Assembly (NCBI GenBank): GCA_035282865.1
Contig: DATEVB010000010.1
Location: 1 to 14,800, forward strand
Reading direction: 5' to 3'
Origin: UBA4744 sp035282865
GTDB lineage: Bacteria > Actinomycetota > Acidimicrobiia > Spongiisociales > UBA4744
Length of the DNA stretch: 14,800 nt
Shown here: positions 6,992 through 13,928 of the stretch, piece after piece
Position numbering within the stretch: the stretch's first letter is position 1
Layout: each line of letters opens with the position of its first letter
Position numbers and translations under genes: made by a program
Notes under the pieces: model-generated
What the model was told of the DNA's origin: nothing
Databases searched by the model: none
Seen by the model: only the letters and a program-made list of their open reading frames with translations

Positions 6992-7170
6992 GGTGGCCCA
7001 GAACTAGTCCCGGGGCCACCACCGCGGCCGTCCCCACGCCCAGAACCCTAGCGCCAAGACGCACCGTCGTGTCGGCCCGAGCCGGTTCTTCAGGTGAGAA
7101 TCTGCTCTCCGGCCCGACCATATCCGGTCGGGTCCGGCGATGGTCTGGGATTGGGGAGACTCATCCCCCC
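6992..7170 (-). other. Hairpin-rich intergenic region downstream of dnaJ
   Basis: The gap between dnaJ and bldD (6862-7226) holds no convincing gene. It does hold several strong inverted repeats. These are GGGGAGA/TCCCCCC with a 4-nt loop (7153-7170, one G-U pair); CCGG plus CCCGACC/GGTCGGG (7109-7137, 11 bp with one bulged base and a 6-nt loop); AGAACC/GGTTCT (7042-7089) closing a 36-nt segment; and GGTGGCCC/GGGCCACC (6992-7020, perfect 8 bp, 13-nt loop). None is followed by a T-run. They may be GC-type terminators for hrcA-dnaJ, a structured leader, or an unrecognised RNA. The region matches no riboswitch I know. Confidence 0.45.
7109..7137 (-). terminator. Candidate terminator hairpin after dnaJ
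   Basis: An 11-bp GC-rich stem (CCGG-CCCGACC pairing with GGTCGGG-CCGG, one bulged base, 6-nt loop ATATCC on the plus strand) lies about 90 bp past the dnaJ stop and well before the bldD promoter. It is the strongest hairpin in the gap. It lacks a U-tract, as is often the case for hairpins between transcription units in high-GC actinobacteria, so its terminator role is only likely by position. Confidence 0.35.
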
Positions 7171-7226
7171 GGCGGTTACCGGCACAAGGTCCGGGGTGGG
7201 GAAGTATGGGCCATCTGTACTGCGCC

Positions 7227-8324
7227 TCAGCCACCCGGGTGGCGTGTTCCCCGCCGGTGCCACTTCGCCCGGCTGATCTCCTCGCCTCGAACCGTGGCAT
7301 AAGCCCGCAATGCTTCTTCCTCTTCCTTGGAAAGATCGTCCGGCACCTGGACGTTGATCTCGACGAGCAGATCGCCGCGTCCGCGCCTGCCCAAACGCTC
7401 GATGCCCTTGCCGCGCAACGGGAATACCGTCCCCGGTTGCGTGCCGCGCGGTACCTCGATCTCCTGGAACCCACCTTCGATCAGCGGGATCTCGACCTCC
7501 GTGCCCAGCGCCGCCTGGGCGATGCCGAGGTCGACCCTCACGATGAGATCGTCGCCATCTCGCACGAAACGATCGTCGGGCCTGACGTGGATCTCGACAA
7601 ACAGATCCCCGCGCCGTACTCCTCGATCACCCGGCTCACCCTGTCCGGTGAGGCGCAACCGGGTCCCTTCGGACACTCCACCTGGGATCTCGACGCTCAC
7701 GGAGCGCTCGCCGGACGTCACCCCCCGCCCGCGGCACGTTTCGCAGGGAACCCTGATCATCTGACCCGTCCCGGCGCACAGATCGCAAGGGCTCAGCGTC
7801 ATCACCGACCCCAGGAATCCGCGACGGGCAACCCGGACCGCTCCCGCGCCTGCGCATCTGCTACAGGTGTCCGGAAATGTGCCGGGGGCGGCCCCTGATC
7901 CATCGCAGGTTTCGCAGCCGACCAGCGCGGCGAACTCGAGCTCTTGCGTCACGCCGAAGGCCGCCTCCGCAAGGGTGATCTGGGCTGGAACCAACACATC
8001 TCTTCCACGATTCGCCTGTCGGGTCGGGGTGGCGAAGAAGCCGCCATCCCCAAAAACCGAGCGGATCAGATCATCGAAACCTCCAAACGATGCGAACAGA
8101 TCGCTGAGATCGATGGTGTCGCCCCGGTCGTACCGATGTCGTCGTTCCGGATCGGACAGCACCTCGTAGGCTTCAGCTATCTCCCGAAAGCGGGCTTCGG
8201 CCGTCGGGTCGTCCGGGTTGGCGTCGGGATGGGATTCGCGGGCCATACGCCGAAAGGCCTTCTTGATCTCCTCGGTGGTGGCGTCGCGGGGAACGCCCAG
8301 GATGTCGTAGAAGTCCTTGCTCAT
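7227..8324 (-). CDS. dnaJ: Chaperone DnaJ (type I, DnaJ2-like)
   Basis: A 365-residue cytosolic J-protein. The J domain (about 4-66) has the HPD motif at 32-34 that stimulates DnaK ATPase. Four zinc repeats CxxCxGxG follow at 137-144, 154-161, 180-187 and 194-201, then the two beta-barrel substrate domains and dimerisation tail. The Gly/Phe linker is short and poor in glycine (about 70-100: SFGGF, FGDGGFF). It overlaps hrcA by 4 nt (ATGA) without its own clear Shine-Dalgarno, so it should be translated by coupling and share CIRCE/HrcA control. The hrcA-dnaJ2 pair without dnaK or grpE between them is the arrangement known in Streptomyces and Mycobacterium. DnaK must be encoded elsewhere. Confidence 0.96.
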   Translation of the reverse strand: MSKDFYDILGVPRDATTEEIKKAFRRMARESHPDANPDDPTAEARFREIAEAYEVLSDPERRHRYDRGDTIDLSDLFASFGGFDDLIRSVFGDGGFFATPTRQANRGRDVLVPAQITLAEAAFGVTQELEFAALVGCETCDGSGAAPGTFPDTCSRCAGAGAVRVARRGFLGSVMTLSPCDLCAGTGQMIRVPCETCRGRGVTSGERSVSVEIPGGVSEGTRLRLTGQGEPGDRGVRRGDLFVEIHVRPDDRFVRDGDDLIVRVDLGIAQAALGTEVEIPLIEGGFQEIEVPRGTQPGTVFPLRGKGIERLGRRGRGDLLVEINVQVPDDLSKEEEEALRAYATVRGEEISRAKWHRRGTRHPGG

Positions 8325-9325
8325 GAGGAGCCGAGGCTCTCCTCCAGGTTCTCTCTGACCTCCTCGACGGCCGAGATGACCCGGCGATAGTCCATACGCA
8401 TCGGACCGATGACGCCGACACTTCCGCCTGCTCTCCCACCGACCTGATAAGTTGTCGAGACCACTGAGATGTCGACGTCGTCGTTGACGGGGAGTTCCCC
8501 ACCGATCTGGATACCGGTGCCTTCGGGCACGTTGGTGAGGATGCTCAGGACGAGAGTCTCACGTTCGAGCAGTTCGAGAACCCGATGGACCTTGGCCAGA
8601 TCCTCCCAGATCGAAGCCATTTGGCTGGTGCCGCCAACGTACACCTCCCGGGTAACGTCCTCGGAGCGTGCGGCGGCATCGAGGACCCCCTTCACGAGTT
8701 CCGCTACCGGGGCCGACCAATCCTTGGAGAGTCTCTCGGCGGACAATGTGGCGTCGGCTAGCGAAGTGTTCTCAATGAGTTCCGCCATGAGCTGCTCGGC
8801 TCTTGCCACGTCCTTCGGCTCGACCGGCTCGGCGAGCCGCACGAGTTCTTGTTTGACACGCCCCGAGTCCGTGACCAAGACGACCAGCACGAGCTGACCG
8901 GCAATCTGGACGAGATGGACGCCGTGGATGGTTTCTCCTCCAAGTCCGGGACCAATCACCACCGACGGGTAATGGGTGATGTCAGACAGGAGGTCGGTCG
9001 TCTCCTTGAGTAGCTCACCCAGGCCGTGGTGGAAGCTGGAGAAGAAACCTGCGATCTTGGTGCGAGTCGACGTCCGGAGGCGAAGGGGCGTGCAGTGATC
9101 GACGTAGTACCGGTAAGCGAGGGACGTCGGTATGCGACCCGCCGACGTATGGGGTTTCACTACGAAGCCATCGCGCTCCAGGGCGGCCACGTCGTTGCGA
9201 ATCGTGGCCGCCGAAACGTTCAGGCGGGTCAGGTCGAGGATGGCTTGGGAACTCACCGGCTCACCCGTCCGGATATGCTCCTCGACGAGCGCCCGCAGCA
9301 CCTCGGACTTTCGCTCGTCCAACAT
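8321..9325 (-). CDS. hrcA: Heat-inducible transcription repressor HrcA
   Basis: A 334-residue repressor when started at ATG 9323-9325. The N-terminal winged helix contains VSAATIRNDVAALERDGFVVKPHTSAGRIPT, the family's DNA-recognition and wing signature, followed by a GAF-like dimer domain. HrcA binds CIRCE operators and represses chaperone genes, with GroEL helping it fold in characterised species. I chose MLDERKSEVLRALV because it matches HrcA N-termini such as Streptomyces MLSERRLEVLRAIV. The frame is open to a GTG at 9344-9346 that would add seven residues but lies inside the CIRCE and lacks a ribosome site. Neither start has a Shine-Dalgarno, and a TAACGT -10 immediately upstream suggests a leaderless mRNA. 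It overlaps dnaJ by 4 nt. Autorepression through the adjacent CIRCE is expected. Confidence 0.94.
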   Translation of the reverse strand: MLDERKSEVLRALVEEHIRTGEPVSSQAILDLTRLNVSAATIRNDVAALERDGFVVKPHTSAGRIPTSLAYRYYVDHCTPLRLRTSTRTKIAGFFSSFHHGLGELLKETTDLLSDITHYPSVVIGPGLGGETIHGVHLVQIAGQLVLVVLVTDSGRVKQELVRLAEPVEPKDVARAEQLMAELIENTSLADATLSAERLSKDWSAPVAELVKGVLDAAARSEDVTREVYVGGTSQMASIWEDLAKVHRVLELLERETLVLSILTNVPEGTGIQIGGELPVNDDVDISVVSTTYQVGGRAGGSVGVIGPMRMDYRRVISAVEEVRENLEESLGSS

Positions 9326-9332
9326 ACCGTAT

Positions 9333-9362
9333 ACGTTAGCGCTCACCCGGTTGGAGTGCTAA
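9333..9362 (-). promoter_or_regulatory. Candidate hrcA-dnaJ core promoter inside CIRCE
   Basis: TAACGT (9333-9338, TANNNT type) could be a -10 box and TTAGCA (9357-9362, four of six) a -35 at 18-nt spacing. The start would be near 9326, one base before the hrcA ATG, giving a leaderless transcript. Both boxes are built partly from the CIRCE arms, so HrcA binding would occlude polymerase. The bases are seen; promoter activity is inferred. Confidence 0.35.
9336..9362 (-). promoter_or_regulatory. CIRCE operator (HrcA binding site)
   Basis: On the minus strand TTAGCACTC-N9-GAGCGCTAA matches the CIRCE consensus TTAGCACTC-N9-GAGTGCTAA at 17 of 18 arm positions with the exact 9-nt spacer. It lies 10 bp upstream of the hrcA ATG, as expected for autoregulation. 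The whole 27-bp element coincides in frame with the last nine codons of hemW, ending in its TAA stop. Confidence 0.95.
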
Positions 9363-10505
9363 GACCGCTCTCCCGACCTCATCACTCAGCAGCGGCCGCA
9401 GCACCGCCACGCGGCCCCCCACCAGACCGAGTACTCCTGCCCTTTTCAGCCGCTCGCCCCAGGGGCTGCGAAGCAGAGCCTCGCCGCCCCGTCCCGGTAC
9501 CACCCCGGCTATCCTGCGCAGCCCGATCATCAAACGCTCCTGTTCTCTACTCCAGGGGTCGAGTGCCTCCGTGCCCTGTACCGGACGAATACCACCCTCC
9601 ACCCGATCCAGATACGCCTCCAGGCGGCGGACATTTCTGCGACGGACCCCGCCCCGATGCCCGTGGGCCCCGGTGCCAAAAGCGAGGTACTCGCCCTGCG
9701 CCCATGTGATGAGGTTGTAGACACAACCGTGATCGGGTCGCGCCCAATTGGACACCTCGTAGTGAACCAATCCGGCCGCCCGGCACAGTTCCTCCGCAAC
9801 CTCGTAGGCGTCGGCCTGCCGGTCGAAGTCCGGAGCGGGTGCTCCCGCCGCCACGGCGCGGCTCAGTTCCGTACCCCTCTCCACCGTGAGCGCATAGAGT
9901 GACAGATGGTCGGGCTGCAGGTAAAGCGCCCGATCGACCGTTGCGCGCCACGAGTCGTCCGTCTCGACCGGGGTGCCGAAGATCAGATCGATGTTGATCG
10001 ACCGAAAACCGGCCCGGCGAGCGACCCCGACGGCTGCCGCGGCCTGATCCGGCGTATGTGCCCGGCCCAGGGTCGACAGTACGTTCGGGTCGAAGGACTG
10101 CGCTCCGAACGAAACCCGGTCGAACCCCACCTCCCGCAACCCGTCGGCCAACCGGGGGGTCCAGTCTTCCGGATTCGCCTCGAGGCTCACCTCGACTTCG
10201 TCGTTCAATCCGAATCTGCCCCTCAGATCGTCGACGAGTGAGCCGAGCTGCTCCGGAGAAAGACGCGAGGGGGTGCCACCGCCCACGTATACAGCATCGA
10301 GAGGCCCCCACTCCGGTTCCATGCCCATCTCTTTCCGAAGCGCCGCCACGTAGCGAGGGGCCGCTTGGTCCCGGCCGGTAACAACGGCAAAATCGCAGTA
10401 AGGACAGAGGCGGGCGCAAAACGGGATGTGCACATATGCCGCCGTCCAGTCCGAAGCCTGGTCGGCCAGGTTCGGGGCATCAGGCGGACCGGTGGCGACG
10501 GTCAT
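9336..10505 (-). CDS. hemW: Radical-SAM heme chaperone HemW (HemN-like)
   Basis: A 389-residue protein of the HemN/HemW radical-SAM family. The cluster motif C-x3-C-x2-C is Cys30, Cys34 and Cys37 in FCARLCPYCDF, followed by VYVGGGTPS, VEVSLEANPED, RVSFGAQSF and NIDLIFGTP. A HemN-type C-terminal region closes it. This length and motif spacing fit HemW, a heme-binding protein that delivers heme to membrane targets, rather than true coproporphyrinogen dehydrogenase; automatic tools often call it coproporphyrinogen III oxidase. The ATG start (10503-10505) is 9 bp after lepA with a poor ribosome site, consistent with one operon. Its 3' end encodes the CIRCE element and overlaps the hrcA control region. 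lepA-hemW-hrcA order is widely conserved. Confidence 0.94.
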   Translation of the reverse strand: MTVATGPPDAPNLADQASDWTAAYVHIPFCARLCPYCDFAVVTGRDQAAPRYVAALRKEMGMEPEWGPLDAVYVGGGTPSRLSPEQLGSLVDDLRGRFGLNDEVEVSLEANPEDWTPRLADGLREVGFDRVSFGAQSFDPNVLSTLGRAHTPDQAAAAVGVARRAGFRSINIDLIFGTPVETDDSWRATVDRALYLQPDHLSLYALTVERGTELSRAVAAGAPAPDFDRQADAYEVAEELCRAAGLVHYEVSNWARPDHGCVYNLITWAQGEYLAFGTGAHGHRGGVRRRNVRRLEAYLDRVEGGIRPVQGTEALDPWSREQERLMIGLRRIAGVVPGRGGEALLRSPWGERLKRAGVLGLVGGRVAVLRPLLSDEVGRAVLALQPGER

Positions 10506-10514
10506 CGGTTGCGA

Positions 10515-12308
10515 TCATTCGTCGACATCAACTTGAAGCGCCAAGATAAAGGCCTCCTGTGGCACCTCCACCTGGCCGACCATTTTCATCCGCTTCTTGC
10601 CCTCTTTCTGGCGCTCGAGAAGCTTCCTCTTCCGGGAGACATCCCCTCCGTAACACTTGGCGATGACATCCTTGCGGGTTGCCTTGACGGTCTCCCGGGA
10701 GATGATCCGGCTGCCGATAGCCGCCTGGATCGGCACATCGAAGAGCTGCCTCGGTATCAGCTTGCGAAGGCGCTCCACCATGCGCTTGCCGTATTGGAAC
10801 GCTTTGTCACGGTGGATCACGGTGGAAAATGCGTCGACGGGCTGGCCGTTGAGCAGGATGTCGACCCGCACCAGATCGGACACCCGGTAGTCGTGGGGCT
10901 CGTAGTCCAAGGAGCCGTAACCACGGGTGCGGGACTTGAGGTTGTCGAAGAAGTCGAAGACCACCTCTGCGAGCGGCAGGTGGTAGATGAGTTCGACCCG
11001 CTCAGGGCTCAGGTATTGCATGTGTTCCATCACTCCCCGCCGGGTCTGCACGAGTTCCATGATTGTCCCGACGTATTCGGAGGGAGCGATGATCATGGCC
11101 CTGAGGAAGGGCTCCTCCATGTGGTCGATGCGATCGGCGCCGGGGAGGTCTTGCGGCGAACGGATCTCTTTCACCGATCCGTCGGTGAGTGTTACCCGGT
11201 AGGCTACCGAGGGCGCCGTCGCCACCAGCTCCAGGTCGTATTCTCGTTCGAGGCGCTCCCGGATGATTTCCATGTGGAGCAGTCCAAGGAAACCGCACCG
11301 AAAGCCGAAACCGAGCGCTCGGGACGTTTCCGGTTCGTAGACCAGTGCCGAATCGTTGAGGCGCAGCTTCTCCAGCGCTTCCCGGAGCCGTTCGAAGTCG
11401 TCGCCGTCGGCGGGGAAGAGCCCCGAGTACACCATGGGTCTCGGGTCCCGATATCCGGGCAGAGGTTCGGCGGTCTGCCCCGCGTGCGTCACCGTGTCGC
11501 CGACGCGGATCCGGTCGATCTCTTTGACTCCGGTGATGAGATACCCGACCTCGCCGGTTCCAAGAGTGGGAACACGCACCGCCCTGGGAGTCAAGACACC
11601 GACCTCTGCCGCATGGTGCTTCTCGGAAGTGGCGGTGAACAGAACCGTGTCACCATCATTCAGCGATCCATCGACGACCCGCACGTAGCAGACCACCCCG
11701 CGATAGGCGTCGTAGTAGGAGTCGAAAACCAAGGCCCGCAAAGGTTGATCGGGACGATGGGGCGGAGCGGGTACATCCCGTACGATCCGTTCGAGGAGCT
11801 CATCGACCCCTCCCCCGGTCTTGGCCGAAACGAGCACTACGTCGCCCGGGTCGATCCCGAGCACGGACGCCAGCTCGGCTGCCGCCCGCTCCGGTTGGGC
11901 AGCAGGCAGGTCGATCTTGTTGACCACCGGGACGATCTTCAGGTTCGCTTCGATCGCCAGGAAGGCGTTGGCCAGTGTTTGGGCTTGCACCCCCTGGGCG
12001 GCGTCCACCAGCAGGACCGCACCTTCGCAGGCGGCCAGCGAACGGGACACCTCGTAGCTGAAGTCGACATGGCCGGGAGTGTCGATGAGGTTCAGGACAT
12101 AGTCCCGGTCGTCCATCGCCCGATAGGTGAGGCGCACGGATTGGGCCTTGATCGTGATCCCGCGTTCGCGTTCCAGGTCCATCGTGTCGAGAACTTGCTC
12201 ACGCATCTCCCGGGCGCCGATCGCCCCGGTGCGTTCGAGCAAACGATCCGCCAACGTCGACTTCCCATGGTCGATGTGCGCGATGATGCTGAAGTTGCGG
12301 ATGTTCAA
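10515..12308 (-). CDS. lepA: Elongation factor 4 (LepA) GTPase
   Basis: A 597-residue translational GTPase from a TTG start at 12306-12308, the usual family length. G motifs: AHIDHGKS (10-17), DTPGH (76-80) and NKID (130-133). The LepA-specific C-terminus is present, including GYGSLDYE and the terminal run ending RKRKLLERQKEGKKRMKMVGQVEVPQEAFI. EF4 acts on ribosomes stalled or assembling under stress, promoting back-translocation or biogenesis of the small subunit. The frame stays open 37 codons further upstream, but those residues are not LepA-like. The TTG has GGAG 5 nt upstream, and a probable promoter lies inside the would-be extension, so the short form is preferred. First gene of lepA-hemW; divergent from rpsT. 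Confidence 0.97.
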   Translation of the reverse strand: MNIRNFSIIAHIDHGKSTLADRLLERTGAIGAREMREQVLDTMDLERERGITIKAQSVRLTYRAMDDRDYVLNLIDTPGHVDFSYEVSRSLAACEGAVLLVDAAQGVQAQTLANAFLAIEANLKIVPVVNKIDLPAAQPERAAAELASVLGIDPGDVVLVSAKTGGGVDELLERIVRDVPAPPHRPDQPLRALVFDSYYDAYRGVVCYVRVVDGSLNDGDTVLFTATSEKHHAAEVGVLTPRAVRVPTLGTGEVGYLITGVKEIDRIRVGDTVTHAGQTAEPLPGYRDPRPMVYSGLFPADGDDFERLREALEKLRLNDSALVYEPETSRALGFGFRCGFLGLLHMEIIRERLEREYDLELVATAPSVAYRVTLTDGSVKEIRSPQDLPGADRIDHMEEPFLRAMIIAPSEYVGTIMELVQTRRGVMEHMQYLSPERVELIYHLPLAEVVFDFFDNLKSRTRGYGSLDYEPHDYRVSDLVRVDILLNGQPVDAFSTVIHRDKAFQYGKRMVERLRKLIPRQLFDVPIQAAIGSRIISRETVKATRKDVIAKCYGGDVSRKRKLLERQKEGKKRMKMVGQVEVPQEAFILALQVDVDE

Positions 12309-12334
12309 CGAGGCTCCGAACGAGGCGGTGTGAC

Positions 12335-12362
12335 ATTGTACCGGCGGTCGGGACGCTGCTAA
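12335..12362 (-). promoter_or_regulatory. Probable lepA promoter
   Basis: On the minus strand TTAGCA (12357-12362, four of six to consensus) is followed after 16 nt by TACAAT (12335-12340, five of six). The start would fall near 12328, about 20 nt before the lepA TTG, leaving room for the GGAG ribosome site. This also argues against the longer lepA start further upstream. Confidence 0.55.
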
Positions 12363-12365
12363 CCT
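12336..12365 (+). promoter_or_regulatory. Possible rpsT promoter
   Basis: On the plus strand TTGTAC (12336-12341) and TAACCT (12360-12365, a TANNNT-type -10) are 18 nt apart, predicting a start near 12372 and a leader of about 60 nt. Its -35 overlaps the -10 of the divergent lepA promoter. Both hexamers match consensus only weakly. Confidence 0.3.
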
Positions 12366-12379
12366 ACCGCGCCGTTCGA

Positions 12380-12402
12380 ACTCGGGGTGACGAACCTCGA
12401 GT
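12380..12402 (+). promoter_or_regulatory. Hairpin in the rpsT leader
   Basis: ACTCGGGGT-GACGA-ACCTCGAGT forms a 9-bp stem (one G-U pair) with a 5-nt loop, 31 bp before the rpsT ATG. S20 production is feedback-controlled at the translational level in E. coli, so a leader structure could be regulatory. No similarity to a known S20 leader is claimed. Confidence 0.35.
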
Positions 12403-12433
12403 CGGATCCCCACAACCACGAAAGCTCTCTCGC

Positions 12434-12703
12434 ATGGCCAACATCAAGTCACAGATGAAGCGCAACCGCCAGAACGTCAAGCGCCACGACCGCAACAAGG
12501 CGGTTCGCTCCGAACTCAAGACCCGCACAAAGGTTGCCCTGTCGGCAGCACAGTCCGGCGACGCCGGTGCAGCCGAGAGCGCTCTCCGGCTCGCCCAAAA
12601 GAAGATCGACACTGCCGTATCCAAAGGTGTGCTCCACAAGAACACGGCCGCCCGACGCAAGGCCCGACTCGCCCGGCGCGTCAAAGAGTTGATCGGTAGC
12701 TGA
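12434..12703 (+). CDS. rpsT: 30S ribosomal protein S20
   Basis: An 89-residue basic protein, the usual S20 length. It opens with MANIKSQMKRNRQNVKRHDRNKAVRS-like sequence and contains the late family stretch KGVLHKNTAARRKARLARRV. S20 is a primary binder of 16S rRNA in the 30S body. The start ATG follows a pyrimidine-rich stretch with at best a weak GAAAG 9 nt upstream; S20 genes often have poor ribosome sites. It is the only plus-strand gene here, monocistronic, divergent from lepA and convergent with holA, as in many genomes where rpsT lies between holA and lepA. Confidence 0.97.
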   Translation: MANIKSQMKRNRQNVKRHDRNKAVRSELKTRTKVALSAAQSGDAGAAESALRLAQKKIDTAVSKGVLHKNTAARRKARLARRVKELIGS

Positions 12704-12829
12704 AGCCCAAGCTGTCAATTCTCAGTCGGCCCACCTGCGGCCGCCCTTCCGGCTGTCAGGCCCGATGACTCATGGGTCAACAGACGCGCCAGGCTCTCGT
12801 ACCCGAACCGAAGCGCCCCGGCTGCATGA

Positions 12830-12851
12830 CGGGAGCCGGATCGGGCTCCCG
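12830..12851. terminator. Candidate bidirectional terminator hairpin between rpsT and holA
   Basis: CGGGAGCC and GGCTCCCG form a perfect 8-bp stem around a 6-nt loop (GGATCG) in the 217-bp convergent gap. A symmetric GC stem between convergent genes could stop transcription from both sides. There is no flanking T-run, so the role rests on position and stem strength. I see no gene in the rest of this gap. Confidence 0.4.
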
Positions 12852-12920
12852 CTCCCAGATGGCGGCGACACATCGGCATTCCCAAACCGCATGTGCCAGA
12901 CACAACTCGAGCCCCGACCG

Positions 12921-13928
12921 TCAGCTTGCCCGGCGAGCCTTTCCCCCGTACCAAAGACAGAGCGCCACGGTCAGTCGCTCCATCGTGACCCGGTGGATGT
13001 CTTCTGGGGCCGTCTTCAAGAGTTGATCCGCCCGGCTCAAGGCGATGAGGGCTTTCTGCAGGTCGCTGTCACTGGTGCTGCCCCGCCTGCGCCAGGCCTT
13101 CTGAACCGGAAAGGAGATCGACTGCGCACCGAGCCATTCGGCCAGCGTCTCCAGGTTGGGTGCGGCAGCAGCCAATGCCCTCCGCCGCAAGTCGCTCTCG
13201 AGGAAACCCATGAGCTGGAGCGGATGGCCGTGGACCAGGAAGTCCGCCAAACGGCGGAGTGCTTCCCCAACATTCCCGTCGGCGACGGCATCTGCGTAGT
13301 GCCACATCGGCTCGTCGGGGCGATTGCGAAACCGGGCCAGTACGTCGTCGCGGGAGATCTCCTGACCCGAGGAGAGTTGATCGAGCGCCTGTGACAGGCC
13401 GGCCACATCGGACCCGAACCGTTGCAGCATGGCAGCCGCCGCGTCGGAGGTGAGCTTGAGCTTGCGGTCCCGAATCTCTGCGGTCAGCCACTCGGCTGCA
13501 TCCCGTTCCCGAAGCTTCTTCACCTCGATCACTTCGCCGAGCGACCGGACCGCCTTGGCCAACCGGACCGGCATGGTTCCGGTTGTGAGGAAAACCACCG
13601 TAACGGCCGCCGGATCGGCCGCTTCCAGCAATTCAACAATCACGTCTGCCTCGGCTGCCTGGAACGAATGGGCGTCGAGAACCTCGATCCCCTGGCGATC
13701 CCCGAACAGCGACCCTGACTGAAGTGCCGGGACGATCGGTTCGACGGCCGGCCGCAGGACACCCCCCTCGCCCGGCTCCTCCGCTCCCCTGCTGGGCACG
13801 TCGATCCGCACGACCCCGGACCGCTCGACCCCGCTTTGCGCCAGCACCCGACGGCATATGTCCAGCATCTCCTGCCGTTCGCCGGGTCCGGCGTCGGACG
13901 GCCCTTTGACGTGGATGATCGACTTCAC
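12921..13928 (-). CDS. holA: DNA polymerase III subunit delta
   Basis: A 335-residue clamp-loader subunit. Delta opens the beta sliding clamp as part of the DnaX complex. The AAA-like fold is recognisable from SGSLFGDRQGIEVLDA (about 82-97), VTVVFLTTGTMPVRLAKAVRSLG, the helical stretch with AAMLQRFGSDVAGLSQALDQLS, and the C-terminal collar ending in ALIALSRADQLLKTAPEDIHRVTMERL. No functional Walker A is expected in delta. The N-terminus (SIIHVKGPSDAGPGE) differs from the common LxxGxDxFL start. The GTG start (13926-13928) has an excellent GGAGG with 7-nt spacing and overlaps the preceding gene's stop by 4 nt. Convergent with rpsT. The holA/rpsT neighbourhood is conserved and supports the call. 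Confidence 0.92.
   Translation of the reverse strand: MKSIIHVKGPSDAGPGERQEMLDICRRVLAQSGVERSGVVRIDVPSRGAEEPGEGGVLRPAVEPIVPALQSGSLFGDRQGIEVLDAHSFQAAEADVIVELLEAADPAAVTVVFLTTGTMPVRLAKAVRSLGEVIEVKKLRERDAAEWLTAEIRDRKLKLTSDAAAAMLQRFGSDVAGLSQALDQLSSGQEISRDDVLARFRNRPDEPMWHYADAVADGNVGEALRRLADFLVHGHPLQLMGFLESDLRRRALAAAAPNLETLAEWLGAQSISFPVQKAWRRRGSTSDSDLQKALIALSRADQLLKTAPEDIHRVTMERLTVALCLWYGGKARRAS

Noticed and set aside
6985..7051. Pieces resembling a guanidine-I (ykkC) riboswitch: CTAGGGTTC and CCCGGGAGA on the minus strand
   Set aside because: The conserved middle blocks are missing, the spacing is too short, and the downstream gene is a BldD-like regulator rather than a guanidine gene. Probably chance.
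6862..7226. tRNA, c-di-AMP or glycine riboswitch in the dnaJ-bldD gap
   Set aside because: I looked for a T-loop with acceptor stem and for the conserved blocks of these riboswitches on both strands and found no convincing match.
7004..7474. Minus-strand open frame of 156 codons overlapping the dnaJ end
   Set aside because: It is Arg-rich, without motif, and mostly out of frame over dnaJ and the hairpin region; no ribosome site.
9326..9346. GTG start for hrcA at 9346
   Set aside because: The seven extra residues do not match HrcA N-termini, and the codon sits inside CIRCE without a ribosome site. It remains possible.
10365..12362. Plus-strand open frame of 665 codons opposite lepA
   Set aside because: It mirrors lepA codons on the other strand, has no recognisable domain, and crosses the lepA control region. 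Long antisense frames are expected in high-GC DNA.
12309..12419. Upstream extension of lepA by 37 residues
   Set aside because: The added residues are not LepA-like. They span the probable promoter, and the TTG at 12308 has a ribosome site and gives the normal length.
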